Made by a program: the position numbers and the translations under genes. The notes under the pieces are model-generated. The model was not told the origin of the DNA. It saw only the letters and a program-made list of their open reading frames with translations, and searched no databases. From Campylobacteraceae bacterium (GTDB lineage: Bacteria > Campylobacterota > Campylobacteria > Campylobacterales > Sulfurovaceae), in the NCBI GenBank assembly GCA_027014605.1, contig JALWDJ010000005.1, forward strand, positions 1-56,164: DNA of 56,164 nucleotides. The letters are read 5' to 3'. Shown here in pieces: positions 9,580 to 17,296 of this stretch. Position 1 is the first letter of the stretch. Each line of letters opens with the position of its first letter.

Positions 9580-10343
9580 TGAGCAGTATAAAAGAGCTAT
9601 TAAAAAGCGTAATAAGAGATAAATTTCATAATTATCAAAAGACAAAAGAACCAGCATATATGCCCTTTCATACAGCTCTACTTGGAAAAGATAGATTGGC
9701 ACTATACCAATTTATACACTCTTTAAATACAAATTTTGGAACAACAATTTTTGAGCCTGTTGGAGTGGAACTTGCAAAAAATTGTTTTGAAATAGTTAAA
9801 CGACAAGTTAATGTGAGTTGTGAAATAAGTGAAGAGGTTTTAAAAGAGATAGATATTATTATAGATAGTTTAATAGTAGCTGATAGACAACCAGATAAAA
9901 ATTATGAAATTGATAGAATAAAACAGAAATTAAATATAGGAAATTTTAGAAAAGTAAAATTAACAAAAGTAGATTTATATTGTCAAAATGCTAATAATTA
10001 TTATCTTTTTGACATTAAAACAGCAAAACCAAACAGAGGAAGTTTTTTAGAATTTAAAAGAACACTTTTAAAATGGACTGCAACAATTTTAACTCAAAAT
10101 CCAAATGCAAATATTCATACATTAATAGCAATACCATATAATCCATACTATCCAAAGCCATATAGTAGATGGACTATGGCTGGAATGCTTGATTTAAAAT
10201 ATGAACTATTAGTTGCAGAAGAATTTTGGGATTTTCTGGGTGGAGATGGCAGTTATCAATATCTTTTAAATATTTTTGAAGAGGTTGGAGTTGAGATGAG
10301 AGAAGAGATAGATAGTTTTTTTAAAAAATTTAAAAATAAATAG
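9579..10343 (+). CDS. TdeIII-like type II restriction endonuclease
   Basis: The 254-residue protein has the features I associate with the TdeIII/MjaII restriction family: MPFHTALLGKDRLALYQFIHS near the start, then SLNTNFGTTIFEPVGVELA, and later IAIPYNPYYPKPYSRWTM, LLVAEEFWDFLGG and a C-terminal FEEVGVEMREEID. The catalytic PD-(D/E)XK core is probably Asp132, Asp145 and Lys147 (FDIKTAK). Characterised relatives are, from memory, assigned to GGNCC; that specificity is not proven here, and GGNCC sites do occur in the window (for example 7572-7576). It overlaps the AIPR gene by one base, so expression is probably translationally coupled. Placing the nuclease last would let methylation begin first. 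Confidence 0.82.
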   Translation: MSSIKELLKSVIRDKFHNYQKTKEPAYMPFHTALLGKDRLALYQFIHSLNTNFGTTIFEPVGVELAKNCFEIVKRQVNVSCEISEEVLKEIDIIIDSLIVADRQPDKNYEIDRIKQKLNIGNFRKVKLTKVDLYCQNANNYYLFDIKTAKPNRGSFLEFKRTLLKWTATILTQNPNANIHTLIAIPYNPYYPKPYSRWTMAGMLDLKYELLVAEEFWDFLGGDGSYQYLLNIFEEVGVEMREEIDSFFKKFKNK

Positions 10344-10362
10344 TTATAACAAGGATAAATTT

Positions 10363-11628
10363 ATGAGAGAAGAGACATTAGCAGTTCATGCAGGTTATAT
10401 TAAAGATAAAAACTCAACAATGGCAGTTCCAATATATCAGACAACTGCTTATGAGTTTAGAGATACAACACATGCAGCCAATCTATTTGAGTTAAAAGAG
10501 CTTGGAAATATATATACTAGACTCATGAATCCTACCACAGATATATTTGAGAAGAGATTTTCTGCCTTAGAGGGTGGAGTTGCAGGTGTGGCAACTGCTT
10601 CAGGAATGTCTGCTATATTTTATGCTATTGCAAATGTGGCAGAGGCAGGGGATAATATTATTGTAGCAAAACAGGTCTATGGAGGAACAACTACTCTAAC
10701 AAGCCATACTATTAAGAGATTTGGAATTGAGAGTAGATATTTTGATATAAATAATCCATTAGAATTAGAAGATTTAGTTGATAATAGAACAAAGCTTATT
10801 CTATTTGAGAGTATATCCAATCCAAGTATTGATATAGCCGATTTTGATAAGATTACAGAGATTGCCAATAGATATAATATTTTAACTTGTGTGGATAATA
10901 CTGTAGCAACTCCTATACTATGTAAACCATTAGAGTTAAATTGTGATATTGTAGTACATAGTGCTAGTAAATATACAACAGGGCAGGGTTTAGCAATAGG
11001 TGGAATTATTGTAGAGAGAGACAATTTAAAAGATAAGATAATAGATAATCCTAGATATTATCACTTTAATGAGCCAGATGAGAGTTATCATGGATTGATA
11101 TATACAGATATTCCTCTTCCTCCATTTACTCTAAGAGTTAGATTAGCACTACTTAGGGATTTAGGTGCAACTCCTAGTCCATTTAACTCATGGCTATATA
11201 TTCAAGGGTTAGAGACTCTTCCTCTTAGAATGAGACAACACTCAGACTCTGCCCTTAAGATTGCAAAGTTTTTAGAACAACATCCAAAGGTAAAGAGTGT
11301 AAACTATGCAGGATTAAAATCAAATAGAAACTACTCTTTAGCTCAAAAATATTTTCCAAAAGGGCAGAGTGGACTACTCTCATTTGAAGTTAGCTCATTA
11401 GAGGAGGCAAAAAAGATTGCAGATAGCACAAAAATTTTTAAATTGGTTGTAAATATTGGAGATAGTAAATCTATTATTACCCACCCAGCAAGTACAACAC
11501 ATCAACAACTTTCAGCTCAAGAGTTAATTGATGCAGGAGTTCCAGAGGGGCTTATTCGACTTAGTGTTGGATTGGAAAATAGCGATGATTTGATAGAGGA
11601 CTTAAAAGAGGCATTAGATAAAATTTAA
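10363..11628 (+). CDS. metY: O-acetylhomoserine sulfhydrylase
   Basis: A PLP-dependent enzyme that makes homocysteine from O-acetylhomoserine and sulfide, the direct sulfhydrylation route to methionine. At 421 residues it has the expected length for MetY and is longer than MetB or MetZ. Visible family marks are the N-terminal ETLAVHAGY, VPIYQTTAYEF, YTRLMNPTTD, the ASGMSAI cofactor loop, and the PLP lysine Lys203 in HSASKYTTGQG. An aagga Shine-Dalgarno precedes the ATG. It follows the restriction gene by 19 bases on the same strand but is a housekeeping gene, so it probably marks the edge of the inserted cassette. Read-through from the cassette may contribute to its transcription. Confidence 0.93.
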   Translation: MREETLAVHAGYIKDKNSTMAVPIYQTTAYEFRDTTHAANLFELKELGNIYTRLMNPTTDIFEKRFSALEGGVAGVATASGMSAIFYAIANVAEAGDNIIVAKQVYGGTTTLTSHTIKRFGIESRYFDINNPLELEDLVDNRTKLILFESISNPSIDIADFDKITEIANRYNILTCVDNTVATPILCKPLELNCDIVVHSASKYTTGQGLAIGGIIVERDNLKDKIIDNPRYYHFNEPDESYHGLIYTDIPLPPFTLRVRLALLRDLGATPSPFNSWLYIQGLETLPLRMRQHSDSALKIAKFLEQHPKVKSVNYAGLKSNRNYSLAQKYFPKGQSGLLSFEVSSLEEAKKIADSTKIFKLVVNIGDSKSIITHPASTTHQQLSAQELIDAGVPEGLIRLSVGLENSDDLIEDLKEALDKI

Positions 11629-11671
11629 TTTTTTACAGAAAAAATAGTTACTTTAAAGTTAGTTTAAGTTT

Positions 11672-11695
11672 AAGTGGCTATAATTTCAGCCACTT
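11672..11695 (+). promoter_or_regulatory. perfect inverted repeat enclosing a TATAAT box before tRNA-Phe
   Basis: Arms aagtggct (11672-11679) and agccactt (11688-11695) pair perfectly over 8 bases around an 8-base centre. TATAAT at 11679-11684 starts on the last base of the left arm and is well placed to serve the tRNA at 11718. The same repeat lies 43 bases after metY and could also form a 3'-end hairpin in its mRNA. No U-tract follows, so it is not a standard intrinsic terminator. No strong -35 box is seen. Confidence 0.45.
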
Positions 11696-11801
11696 CAATT
11701 AAGAAGTACATTCTCTCGGCTCCATAGCTCAGTTGGTAGAGCAAAGGACTGAAAATCCTTGTGTCGGCGGTTCGATTCCGTCTGGCGCCACCACTTCAAT
11801 T
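11690..11801. repeat. 11-base direct repeats flanking tRNA-Phe
   Basis: The sequence ccacttcaatt occurs at 11690-11700, overlapping the hairpin upstream of the tRNA, and again at 11791-11801, where its first three bases are the tRNA's CCA end. The copies are 101 bases apart and bracket the tRNA. There is no integrase gene nearby, so the meaning is unclear; it could be chance or the trace of a past duplication. Confidence 0.4.
11718..11793 (+). tRNA. tRNA-Phe (anticodon GAA)
   Basis: A full cloverleaf of 76 bases with encoded CCA. D stem GCTC/GAGC, anticodon stem AAGGA/TCCTT around CTGAAAA, and T stem GGCGG/CCGTC with loop TTCGATT are all present. The anticodon GAA reads UUU and UUC. The acceptor stem GGCTCCA/TGGCGCC pairs except at position 4-69, where T faces C (11721 and 11786). 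This is either a real mismatch or a sequence error. Confidence 0.95.
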
Positions 11802-11903
11802 TTCATTCAAATATCTTATCTTATAGTCTAAAACTTAAATAAATATTAAAATAAAATTCTAATTTAAACTATATATAAATAATATTACAATAGTATATTA
11901 ATT

Positions 11904-12647
11904 ATGAAAAATAAGTTATATGAAAGATTTAAGAAGGGTATTGCTATGATAGAGTTAATATTTGCTCTAGTCATTATGGGAATTGTACTGCTATCTGCAC
12001 CTATGTTAATTCAACAGTCTGTTAAGAGTGGATATGTTACTTTACAACAAGAAGCAATTGCTGCAGCCTCATCTCATGCAGGTATACTTGTTGGAAAACA
12101 TTGGGATGAGGGGGATGCAAATAATACAACAGGAGTTGCACCTATTATCACATTAAACACTCAAGAGCCAAATTCACCTTTCACTTTTGGTGGAATTATA
12201 GATGTAAATACATCAAGTAGGACTTCTGCTATTGCAGATAATAATATATCAGCCTCTCCTATAGGAACAGATGGAAATGAGACAACTCCTGATTTATATG
12301 ATGATATTGATGATTATAATAATAAAGATTTAAATCTTACCATATTTAATGGTGAGGCTACTACTGCAGATGTTGGAGAGTATGTTGACCAAAATATTAC
12401 TATTAAAACTGTAATAACATTTGCAAATGATAGAAATAGAACAGATAGTGACTTTAATAACTCAGTAGTAGATGTTAATAATATATATCTAAATAGAGAT
12501 TTAGGTGGAGTAGAGAGTAATATAAAATTTATACACATAAATTTAACAACTCAAAATACAACTATTCCTGAGTTAGAGAAAAATATTACGCTAGATACTT
12601 TTTCATGTAATTTAGGTACATATACATTAGGTGAGGGACAGTTTTGA
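11904..12647 (+). CDS. type IV pilin-like pseudopilin
   Basis: The N-terminus carries a class III prepilin signal: a short basic leader ending at Gly12, then IAMIELIFALVIMGIVLLSAP, with Glu at position +5 of the mature protein. Such proteins are cut and N-methylated by a prepilin peptidase and assembled by type II secretion or type IV pilus machinery. The remaining 215 residues are polar and Asn/Thr-rich with no family I recognise. ATG 11904 has no clear Shine-Dalgarno, but the leader length fits. It opens a set of three overlapping pilin-like genes, and its stop overlaps the next start by 4 bases. No secretion ATPase, inner-membrane platform protein or peptidase gene is in the window. Confidence 0.75.
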   Translation: MKNKLYERFKKGIAMIELIFALVIMGIVLLSAPMLIQQSVKSGYVTLQQEAIAAASSHAGILVGKHWDEGDANNTTGVAPIITLNTQEPNSPFTFGGIIDVNTSSRTSAIADNNISASPIGTDGNETTPDLYDDIDDYNNKDLNLTIFNGEATTADVGEYVDQNITIKTVITFANDRNRTDSDFNNSVVDVNNIYLNRDLGGVESNIKFIHINLTTQNTTIPELEKNITLDTFSCNLGTYTLGEGQF

Positions 12648-13603
12648 TTAGAAGAGGATTTTCACTTATAGAGGTCGTTTTTGTATTAGTTATTTTAGGT
12701 ATTGTAGCTTCTATTGCATCACAAATTATTGTGCAAGTCTATGAGAATTATATTTTACAAAGAGCTATATATAATGTGAGTAGAAAGACTGAACTTATAG
12801 CAAATCAGATAGTAAATCGTTTAACATATAGAATGGAGGGGACAACCATATCTAAAGATCATCAAGCATTTTTAAATGGAGCTGTAACTTCTAATGATTG
12901 GTTACCAATTGAAGATGTACCTGTTGGAGGAGATAAATATACTACTATTGAATGGATAGGATATGATAATGATAGTTTCGCATCAGACACAAATCCAAAT
13001 TGGAGCGGAGTTGCTAATTATGAGTATGATGTAAATAGAAGTAGATTTGTAACTCCAGGTTCTACTTTAAATAAAACTGCCACTATTATGTCAAATCTAT
13101 CTAATGGAAAGGTAGATTTAACTATAAATAGACCAGCAGGTTTATTATTTATTGAAAATGATAACTATTATACAGATACTAAAGAGTATAGTCCACTATG
13201 TATGGGAATGATACCAGAATTAGCAACATCTACAAGAGATTGTATATTTCCTGTATATAGTGATACAAATAACTCTTTAACCTTTACTAGAAATAGAGAT
13301 ACAAATCATACGATTAGACCTAAAATTATTACAGAGAGATATAAATTAGCATGGAGTGCTTATGCCATTGCACCAGAGCCAAATGCAAATGGGCTATTTA
13401 ATTTAGTATTATATTCAAACTATCAACCATGGAATGGGGATAGTTATCTTGATATGAACACAACTAAACATACTCTAATGACTAACTTATCTGTATTTAA
13501 ATTTTCTGAAAATGGGGGAATAATTCATTTTAAACTTTGTGCTACAGAGGAGTTAGGAGATACTAATATTAGTACATGTAAAGAGAAGGTGATAATGAGA
13601 TGA
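12644..13603 (+). CDS. type IV pilin-like pseudopilin (GspJ-like position)
   Basis: The protein begins MIRRGFSLIEVVFVLVILG, a textbook prepilin cleavage site (Gly5, then FSLIE with Glu at +5) and hydrophobic helix. The 319-residue body is unusually long for a major pilin and fits a minor pseudopilin, with several Cys pairs in the C-terminal half. The start is TTG at 12644, overlapping the previous gene by 4 bases (TTGA). The gagg sequence at 12632-12640 is the probable Shine-Dalgarno, and no ATG lies close enough to give a prepilin leader. The third gene overlaps its end by ATGA, so the three are translationally coupled and probably form one pseudopilus-tip complex. Confidence 0.75.
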   Translation: MIRRGFSLIEVVFVLVILGIVASIASQIIVQVYENYILQRAIYNVSRKTELIANQIVNRLTYRMEGTTISKDHQAFLNGAVTSNDWLPIEDVPVGGDKYTTIEWIGYDNDSFASDTNPNWSGVANYEYDVNRSRFVTPGSTLNKTATIMSNLSNGKVDLTINRPAGLLFIENDNYYTDTKEYSPLCMGMIPELATSTRDCIFPVYSDTNNSLTFTRNRDTNHTIRPKIITERYKLAWSAYAIAPEPNANGLFNLVLYSNYQPWNGDSYLDMNTTKHTLMTNLSVFKFSENGGIIHFKLCATEELGDTNISTCKEKVIMR

Positions 13604-14085
13604 TTAGTAATATAAAATTTAAAAGAGCTTTTTCTATGGTTACAGCTATATTTGTTATATTTATTATGAGTTCTTTAACTGCATTTATTATGAATATTAC
13701 GGGTAAGAGTGTTAAATCAACAACTGTTCAATATCAAAAAGAAGAGGCTCTATTATTAGCTAGAGCATATACTGAACTTGCAATGTTATATGTAATACAT
13801 CATAATAGAGTTTTAAATAATAACTGTTTAGAGCAGATAAATGGAGAATTTGGAGACCCTAATAATCTATATAAAGTTAGAGTGGATATTAAATATATAG
13901 GTAATAGTCAACTTCTTCCAAATTGCCCTAAAAATATTACTCCTGCGTGGAGCGTAGCAAATCCTACAGGTTTTGATTCAGCTATATCATTAGTGATAGA
14001 TACATATATAAGTTATAGAAATTTTGATGATTTGACTTCAGATAGAAATATTACATTCTATAGAAGAACTATTCAAAAGTTATAG
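13600..14085 (+). CDS. pilin-like membrane protein lacking Glu5 (GspK-like)
   Basis: A 161-residue protein with basic start and a segment RAFSMVTAIFVIFIMSSLTAFIM resembling a prepilin helix after cleavage before Phe. Position +5 is Thr rather than the Glu found in nearly all pilins, a feature of tip pseudopilins of the GspK type. The soluble part has two Cys and no motif I know. It overlaps the preceding gene by ATGA, which is the main reason to group it with the pseudopilins. It could instead be a PilX-like accessory protein. A gap of 119 bases follows before hpf, with a TATAAT at 14115. Confidence 0.6.
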   Translation: MISNIKFKRAFSMVTAIFVIFIMSSLTAFIMNITGKSVKSTTVQYQKEEALLLARAYTELAMLYVIHHNRVLNNNCLEQINGEFGDPNNLYKVRVDIKYIGNSQLLPNCPKNITPAWSVANPTGFDSAISLVIDTYISYRNFDDLTSDRNITFYRRTIQKL

Positions 14086-14114
14086 CTATTTACTTTCTAT
14101 TTATATATCTTAGG

Positions 14115-14120
14115 TATAAT
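14115..14120 (+). promoter_or_regulatory. -10 box TATAAT before hpf
   Basis: The sequence cttaggtataatta lies 85 bases before the hpf start, after the end of the pseudopilin operon. It resembles the other -10 elements in the window. No consensus -35 is visible, so the call rests on the hexamer and position only. Confidence 0.35.
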
Positions 14121-14204
14121 TAAAAACTTAAAAAAATAGTGAAAAAGAGTTATTATTTAGTAGTAACTATTTGATTTAAGCAAAAATAACAAAAAGGATT
14201 TATC

Positions 14205-14741
14205 ATGAGTAAAAATATAGTGGGAAGACATTTTGACCTATCAGATTCTATTAAAAATCATATTTCAGAGAGTATTGATAGCTTAGATAAATACAATTTA
14301 ACAATTATTTCAACTAGCACTATTATTTCAGGTGATAATAAAAATAGAGAAGGTGTTTTAATTGAGCTTGTTATCAATTTAAAAGATAAAAATACAATAG
14401 TTATTACACAACGAGATAGAGATGTCTATAATGCTGTAGATACTGCAATTGATAGAGCTCAAAAAGCTCTAAGAAGATATGCAGATAAGATTAAAGATCA
14501 TAAAGTGATGTCATTTAAAGATATGGGTGTTGATGCAGAAGCAGTATTAGATTTAGACCCAGCAGAAGATGAGGTGGAGATAGTTCCTATGGATTTAGAA
14601 CTTCACAAACCACTTGATTTTGATGAAGCTATTGAAGCATTAAAAGCTGAGAAGAAACGACAATTTATTGTCTTTAATGATTATGATGGACTTATGAGAG
14701 TTATGTATAAAAGAGCAGATGGGAAATTTGGACTCTATTAA
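14205..14741 (+). CDS. hpf: ribosome hibernation promoting factor, long form
   Basis: Long HPF binds the decoding centre of idle ribosomes with its N-terminal domain and joins two 70S particles into inactive 100S dimers through its C-terminal domain. The 178 residues fit the long form. Residues 1-105 match the S30AE/RaiA fold (GRHFDLSDSIKNHI, then the basic helix AQKALRRYADKIKDHK). Residues 125-178 are the dimerisation tail, with DEAIEALKAEKKRQFIVFND and a C-terminal VMYKRADGKFGLY. A Shine-Dalgarno aagga at 14194 precedes the ATG. The gene stands alone between its own -10 element and a hairpin terminator, consistent with growth-phase or stress control. Confidence 0.92.
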   Translation: MSKNIVGRHFDLSDSIKNHISESIDSLDKYNLTIISTSTIISGDNKNREGVLIELVINLKDKNTIVITQRDRDVYNAVDTAIDRAQKALRRYADKIKDHKVMSFKDMGVDAEAVLDLDPAEDEVEIVPMDLELHKPLDFDEAIEALKAEKKRQFIVFNDYDGLMRVMYKRADGKFGLY

Positions 14742-14748
14742 TTAATAG

Positions 14749-14779
14749 GCAAAAAGGTTTAATATTAATACCTTTTTGC
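14749..14779 (+). terminator. hairpin after hpf
   Basis: Perfect 10-base arms gcaaaaaggt (14749-14758) and acctttttgc (14770-14779) around an 11-base AT loop, 8 bases after the hpf stop. The T-run lies inside the right arm rather than after it, so it is probably a weak or mRNA-stabilising terminator. Confidence 0.55.
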
Positions 14780-14904
14780 ACAAATATTCACCAATTAAAT
14801 ACTCTATTTAATATTAATTCCCCAAAAATCACGCTTATATCACATTTTTCTGACACTATATAGAGCTAAATTTATTATAGAGAATATCTATTGAGGGAGA
14901 ATAT

Positions 14905-15582
14905 TTGAAAATATTAGAAAAATTAATAATTTTATATGTAGAAAAGCAAAGGGATATAATAGAGAGATATTTACCAATTCTACAATCTAATTGTGATAGA
15001 GTATATATAGCACATAGTGGTGAAGAGGCACTTAATTTATATAAAACAATCAAACCACACATTATTATCATGGATTTATATGTTTGTCAGATTAGAGGTG
15101 AAACTATTGCAAAAAGAATTAGAGAACATGATGATAGTGTAGCTTTTATAGCATTAACAGATTATGCTACTAGAGATATTTTACTTGAGATAGTTAATCT
15201 AAATTTTTCTAGTTATCTTGTAAAACCTATCGATGAATTAAAACTTAAAAAAGCACTTTTAAAGGTATCCAAGAAAATTCATAATGGAAAAGTAATTTAT
15301 CTAAGATATAACTGTTCTTGGAATAGTTCGACTAAAACTTTTTTTTATAAAAATGAACCTATATTTTTAACAAAAAAAGAACAGAAACTCTTAAAACTTC
15401 TTATAGATAAAAATGGTTCACCCTGTAGTGATGATGAGATATATTTTGCAGTATGGGCAGATGATTTTGATAAAACGGTTACAAATGCTTCAATCAGGAC
15501 ACTTATAAAAAATTTGCGTAAAAAAATACCTAAAGAGTTAATTGAAAATCAATATGGTGTAGGATATAAGATTAAAATATAA
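14905..15582 (+). CDS. OmpR-type response regulator
   Basis: A two-component regulator of 225 residues: receiver domain about 1-122, winged-helix DNA-binding domain about 135-225. The phospho-acceptor is Asp57 (IIIMDLYV), with the switch Thr in IALTDYA and the Lys in VKPID. The acidic pair is weak, with Glu13-Lys14 where most receivers have two acids, so phosphorylation may be inefficient. The DNA-binding half ends with QYGVGYKIKI, normal for the OmpR/PhoB class. The start is TTG 14905, preceded by gagggagaa at a good distance. No histidine kinase gene is near, so it appears to be an orphan. A close paralogue follows, separated by a tandem repeat that may be a binding site. Confidence 0.82.
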   Translation: MKILEKLIILYVEKQRDIIERYLPILQSNCDRVYIAHSGEEALNLYKTIKPHIIIMDLYVCQIRGETIAKRIREHDDSVAFIALTDYATRDILLEIVNLNFSSYLVKPIDELKLKKALLKVSKKIHNGKVIYLRYNCSWNSSTKTFFYKNEPIFLTKKEQKLLKLLIDKNGSPCSDDEIYFAVWADDFDKTVTNASIRTLIKNLRKKIPKELIENQYGVGYKIKI

Positions 15583-15588
15583 TTATGC

Positions 15589-15632
15589 TTTCCACAATTA
15601 TTATACTTTTTCCACACATTTATTATACTTTT
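15589..15632. repeat. tandem direct repeat between the two response regulator genes, possible operator
   Basis: Two copies of an element of the form tttccaca-(ca)-ttattatactttt lie head to tail. The ttccaca units start at 15590 and 15610, exactly 20 bases apart, and the ttattatac units 22 apart. OmpR-class winged-helix proteins often bind direct repeats spaced by about one or two helical turns, so this could be an auto- or cross-regulatory site for the next gene. That role is inferred from position and spacing only. Confidence 0.45.
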
Positions 15633-15673
15633 TTTTGAGATTATTAACTTTGATGATTAAAGGGGAAAATAGA

Positions 15674-16339
15674 ATGAAAAATTTAGAAAATTTAACTTTG
15701 TTATATGTAGATTTTGATGATTTAGAGAGAAAAAAATATCTATCTCTATTTAAGAACTATTTTAATGATATTTTTGTTACAACAAAAGAGCCATTGGAGT
15801 TTTACTATGATTACAAACCAGATGTTGTTATAGTTGAACTTCTTGTTCCTACTGCTATTGAGTTTGTAAAAAAGATTAGAGAGATAGATGATAAATTGAT
15901 ATTAATAGCACTTACTAGAGACTCTACTGTTAAAACTCTTATGAGTGTTATTGAACTCTCCTTTTCAAGTTATATTATAAAACCAATAGATAAAAAAATA
16001 TTAGAGGATGAGTTAATGAAACTCTCTAAAAAGATACAAGATAGAGATAAAATCTATTTACCATATTTTTGCCAATGGGATATAAAGAGTAAAACTCTTT
16101 TTCATAAAGATGATGTTATTTTTTTAACTAAAAAAGAATCAAAACTTTTTGAACTGCTTATTGAAAAGAAGGGCAAATTCTGTAGTGATGATGATATTCT
16201 ATTTTTTGTGTGGGGAGATGATTTTAATAAATCAATAACAAAATCATCTGTAAGAACGCTTATAAAGAATTTACGCAAAAAATTACCTAATGGATTGATT
16301 GAAAATCAATATGGTGTAGGTTATAAAATTATAGCTTAA
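15674..16339 (+). CDS. OmpR-type response regulator with Glu at the phospho-acceptor position
   Basis: A paralogue of the preceding regulator with the same architecture: receiver (1-120) and winged helix (about 130-221), ending in a near-identical QYGVGYKI. The aligned phospho-acceptor is Glu55 (VVIVELLVP) instead of Asp, while the switch Thr (IALTRD) and Lys (IKPID) remain. Asp-to-Glu at this site often mimics the active state in studied receivers, so this protein may be constitutively active or controlled without phosphorylation. I chose ATG 15674 because aagggg stands just before it and the product then aligns with its neighbour; an upstream TTG at 15635 is less likely. Its end overlaps the convergent HAD gene by 11 bases. 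Confidence 0.8.
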   Translation: MKNLENLTLLYVDFDDLERKKYLSLFKNYFNDIFVTTKEPLEFYYDYKPDVVIVELLVPTAIEFVKKIREIDDKLILIALTRDSTVKTLMSVIELSFSSYIIKPIDKKILEDELMKLSKKIQDRDKIYLPYFCQWDIKSKTLFHKDDVIFLTKKESKLFELLIEKKGKFCSDDDILFFVWGDDFNKSITKSSVRTLIKNLRKKLPNGLIENQYGVGYKIIA

Positions 16340-17156
16340 ATAATAGATACTTTGCCACTCCATCTTCATCATTACTATGTTGTAGTATAATTTTAGCCTC
16401 TTTTTTAACCTCATCTAAAGCATTACTAACAGCTACTGAAGTACCTGCTATTTTAAACATCTCAATATCATTTAGACTATCTCCAAATACAGTTATATCT
16501 TTTAGAGGAATATTTAGATAATTACTTACTATTTTTAAGGCATTAGCTTTATCTCCTAATGGATGAAGTAGGGTCAAAAAAAAGCATCCCATATATTTTT
16601 CAGGAGAGAGTTTAACCTCGATCTTATCTTTTAATATCTCTTTTATCTTCAGTGATAGAGGTCTTAATATGCTCTCCTCTCCCATATATACTATCTTTAG
16701 TGTATCTCTTTTCCCCTCTATCTTTTTAGTATATACCAATCTTGTATCTTTTGAGTAATTACTCTTAATTAGTTTATCTTGATAGTAGTTCATATTAGGA
16801 GGTAGAAAAAATGACTCTTTTAACTTTTTATAGTCATCTATTGCTATTATAAATGGCTCTATATTAAACTCTATACCTATATCAATAACCATATCAACAA
16901 TCCTCTTATCTAAAGTTTTTATTTCAATTATCTCTTTTTTAGGAGTTACAACCATTGCCCCATCTAATAGGATTAGAGGTGCATTAAGTTCTAATCCTCT
17001 AAAAAAATATTCTGTTTTACTAAAACTTCTAGCAGTTGCTATTGAGAGTATAATCTCTTTAGCTTTTCTATTCCAAACTTCTCTACTAAAAGGTGTGACC
17101 GTTTGATTGCTATTTAAAAATGTATGGTCTAAGTCAGTTATAAATAATTTTCTCAT
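16329..17156 (-). CDS. HAD superfamily hydrolase, Cof-type (IIB) phosphatase
   Basis: A 275-residue member of the HAD subfamily IIB, whose enzymes dephosphorylate sugar phosphates, nucleotides or cofactors. The nucleophile motif is FITDLDHTFLN (Asp7 and Asp9), the Thr/Ser motif is in IATARSFSK, and motif IV is GDSLNDIEMF near residue 225. The cap domain lies between about residues 80 and 195. The true substrate cannot be told from the sequence. It is transcribed towards the response regulator, with which it overlaps by 11 bases, and divergently from rho across 140 bases. Confidence 0.82.
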   Translation of the reverse strand: MRKLFITDLDHTFLNSNQTVTPFSREVWNRKAKEIILSIATARSFSKTEYFFRGLELNAPLILLDGAMVVTPKKEIIEIKTLDKRIVDMVIDIGIEFNIEPFIIAIDDYKKLKESFFLPPNMNYYQDKLIKSNYSKDTRLVYTKKIEGKRDTLKIVYMGEESILRPLSLKIKEILKDKIEVKLSPEKYMGCFFLTLLHPLGDKANALKIVSNYLNIPLKDITVFGDSLNDIEMFKIAGTSVAVSNALDEVKKEAKIILQHSNDEDGVAKYLLFKL

Positions 17157-17296
17157 ATTTCTCTTTTTTAAATATAATTATAGTAAAATTTGGAATAAAT
17201 ATTGATGATAATGAGAAATTAACTAAAAAGTGATTATAATAACAAAACATCAAAATAAAACTACAAAAAAACTCCATATAGCTTTCAAGAGGATTT

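Noticed and set aside
10677-11024. 115-residue open frame on the minus strand inside metY
   Set aside because: It is antisense to conserved codons of metY, has no ribosome-binding site and no recognisable domain.
11690-11801. Attachment sites of an integrated element at tRNA-Phe
   Set aside because: The repeats bracket only the tRNA itself, and no integrase or excision gene is in the window.
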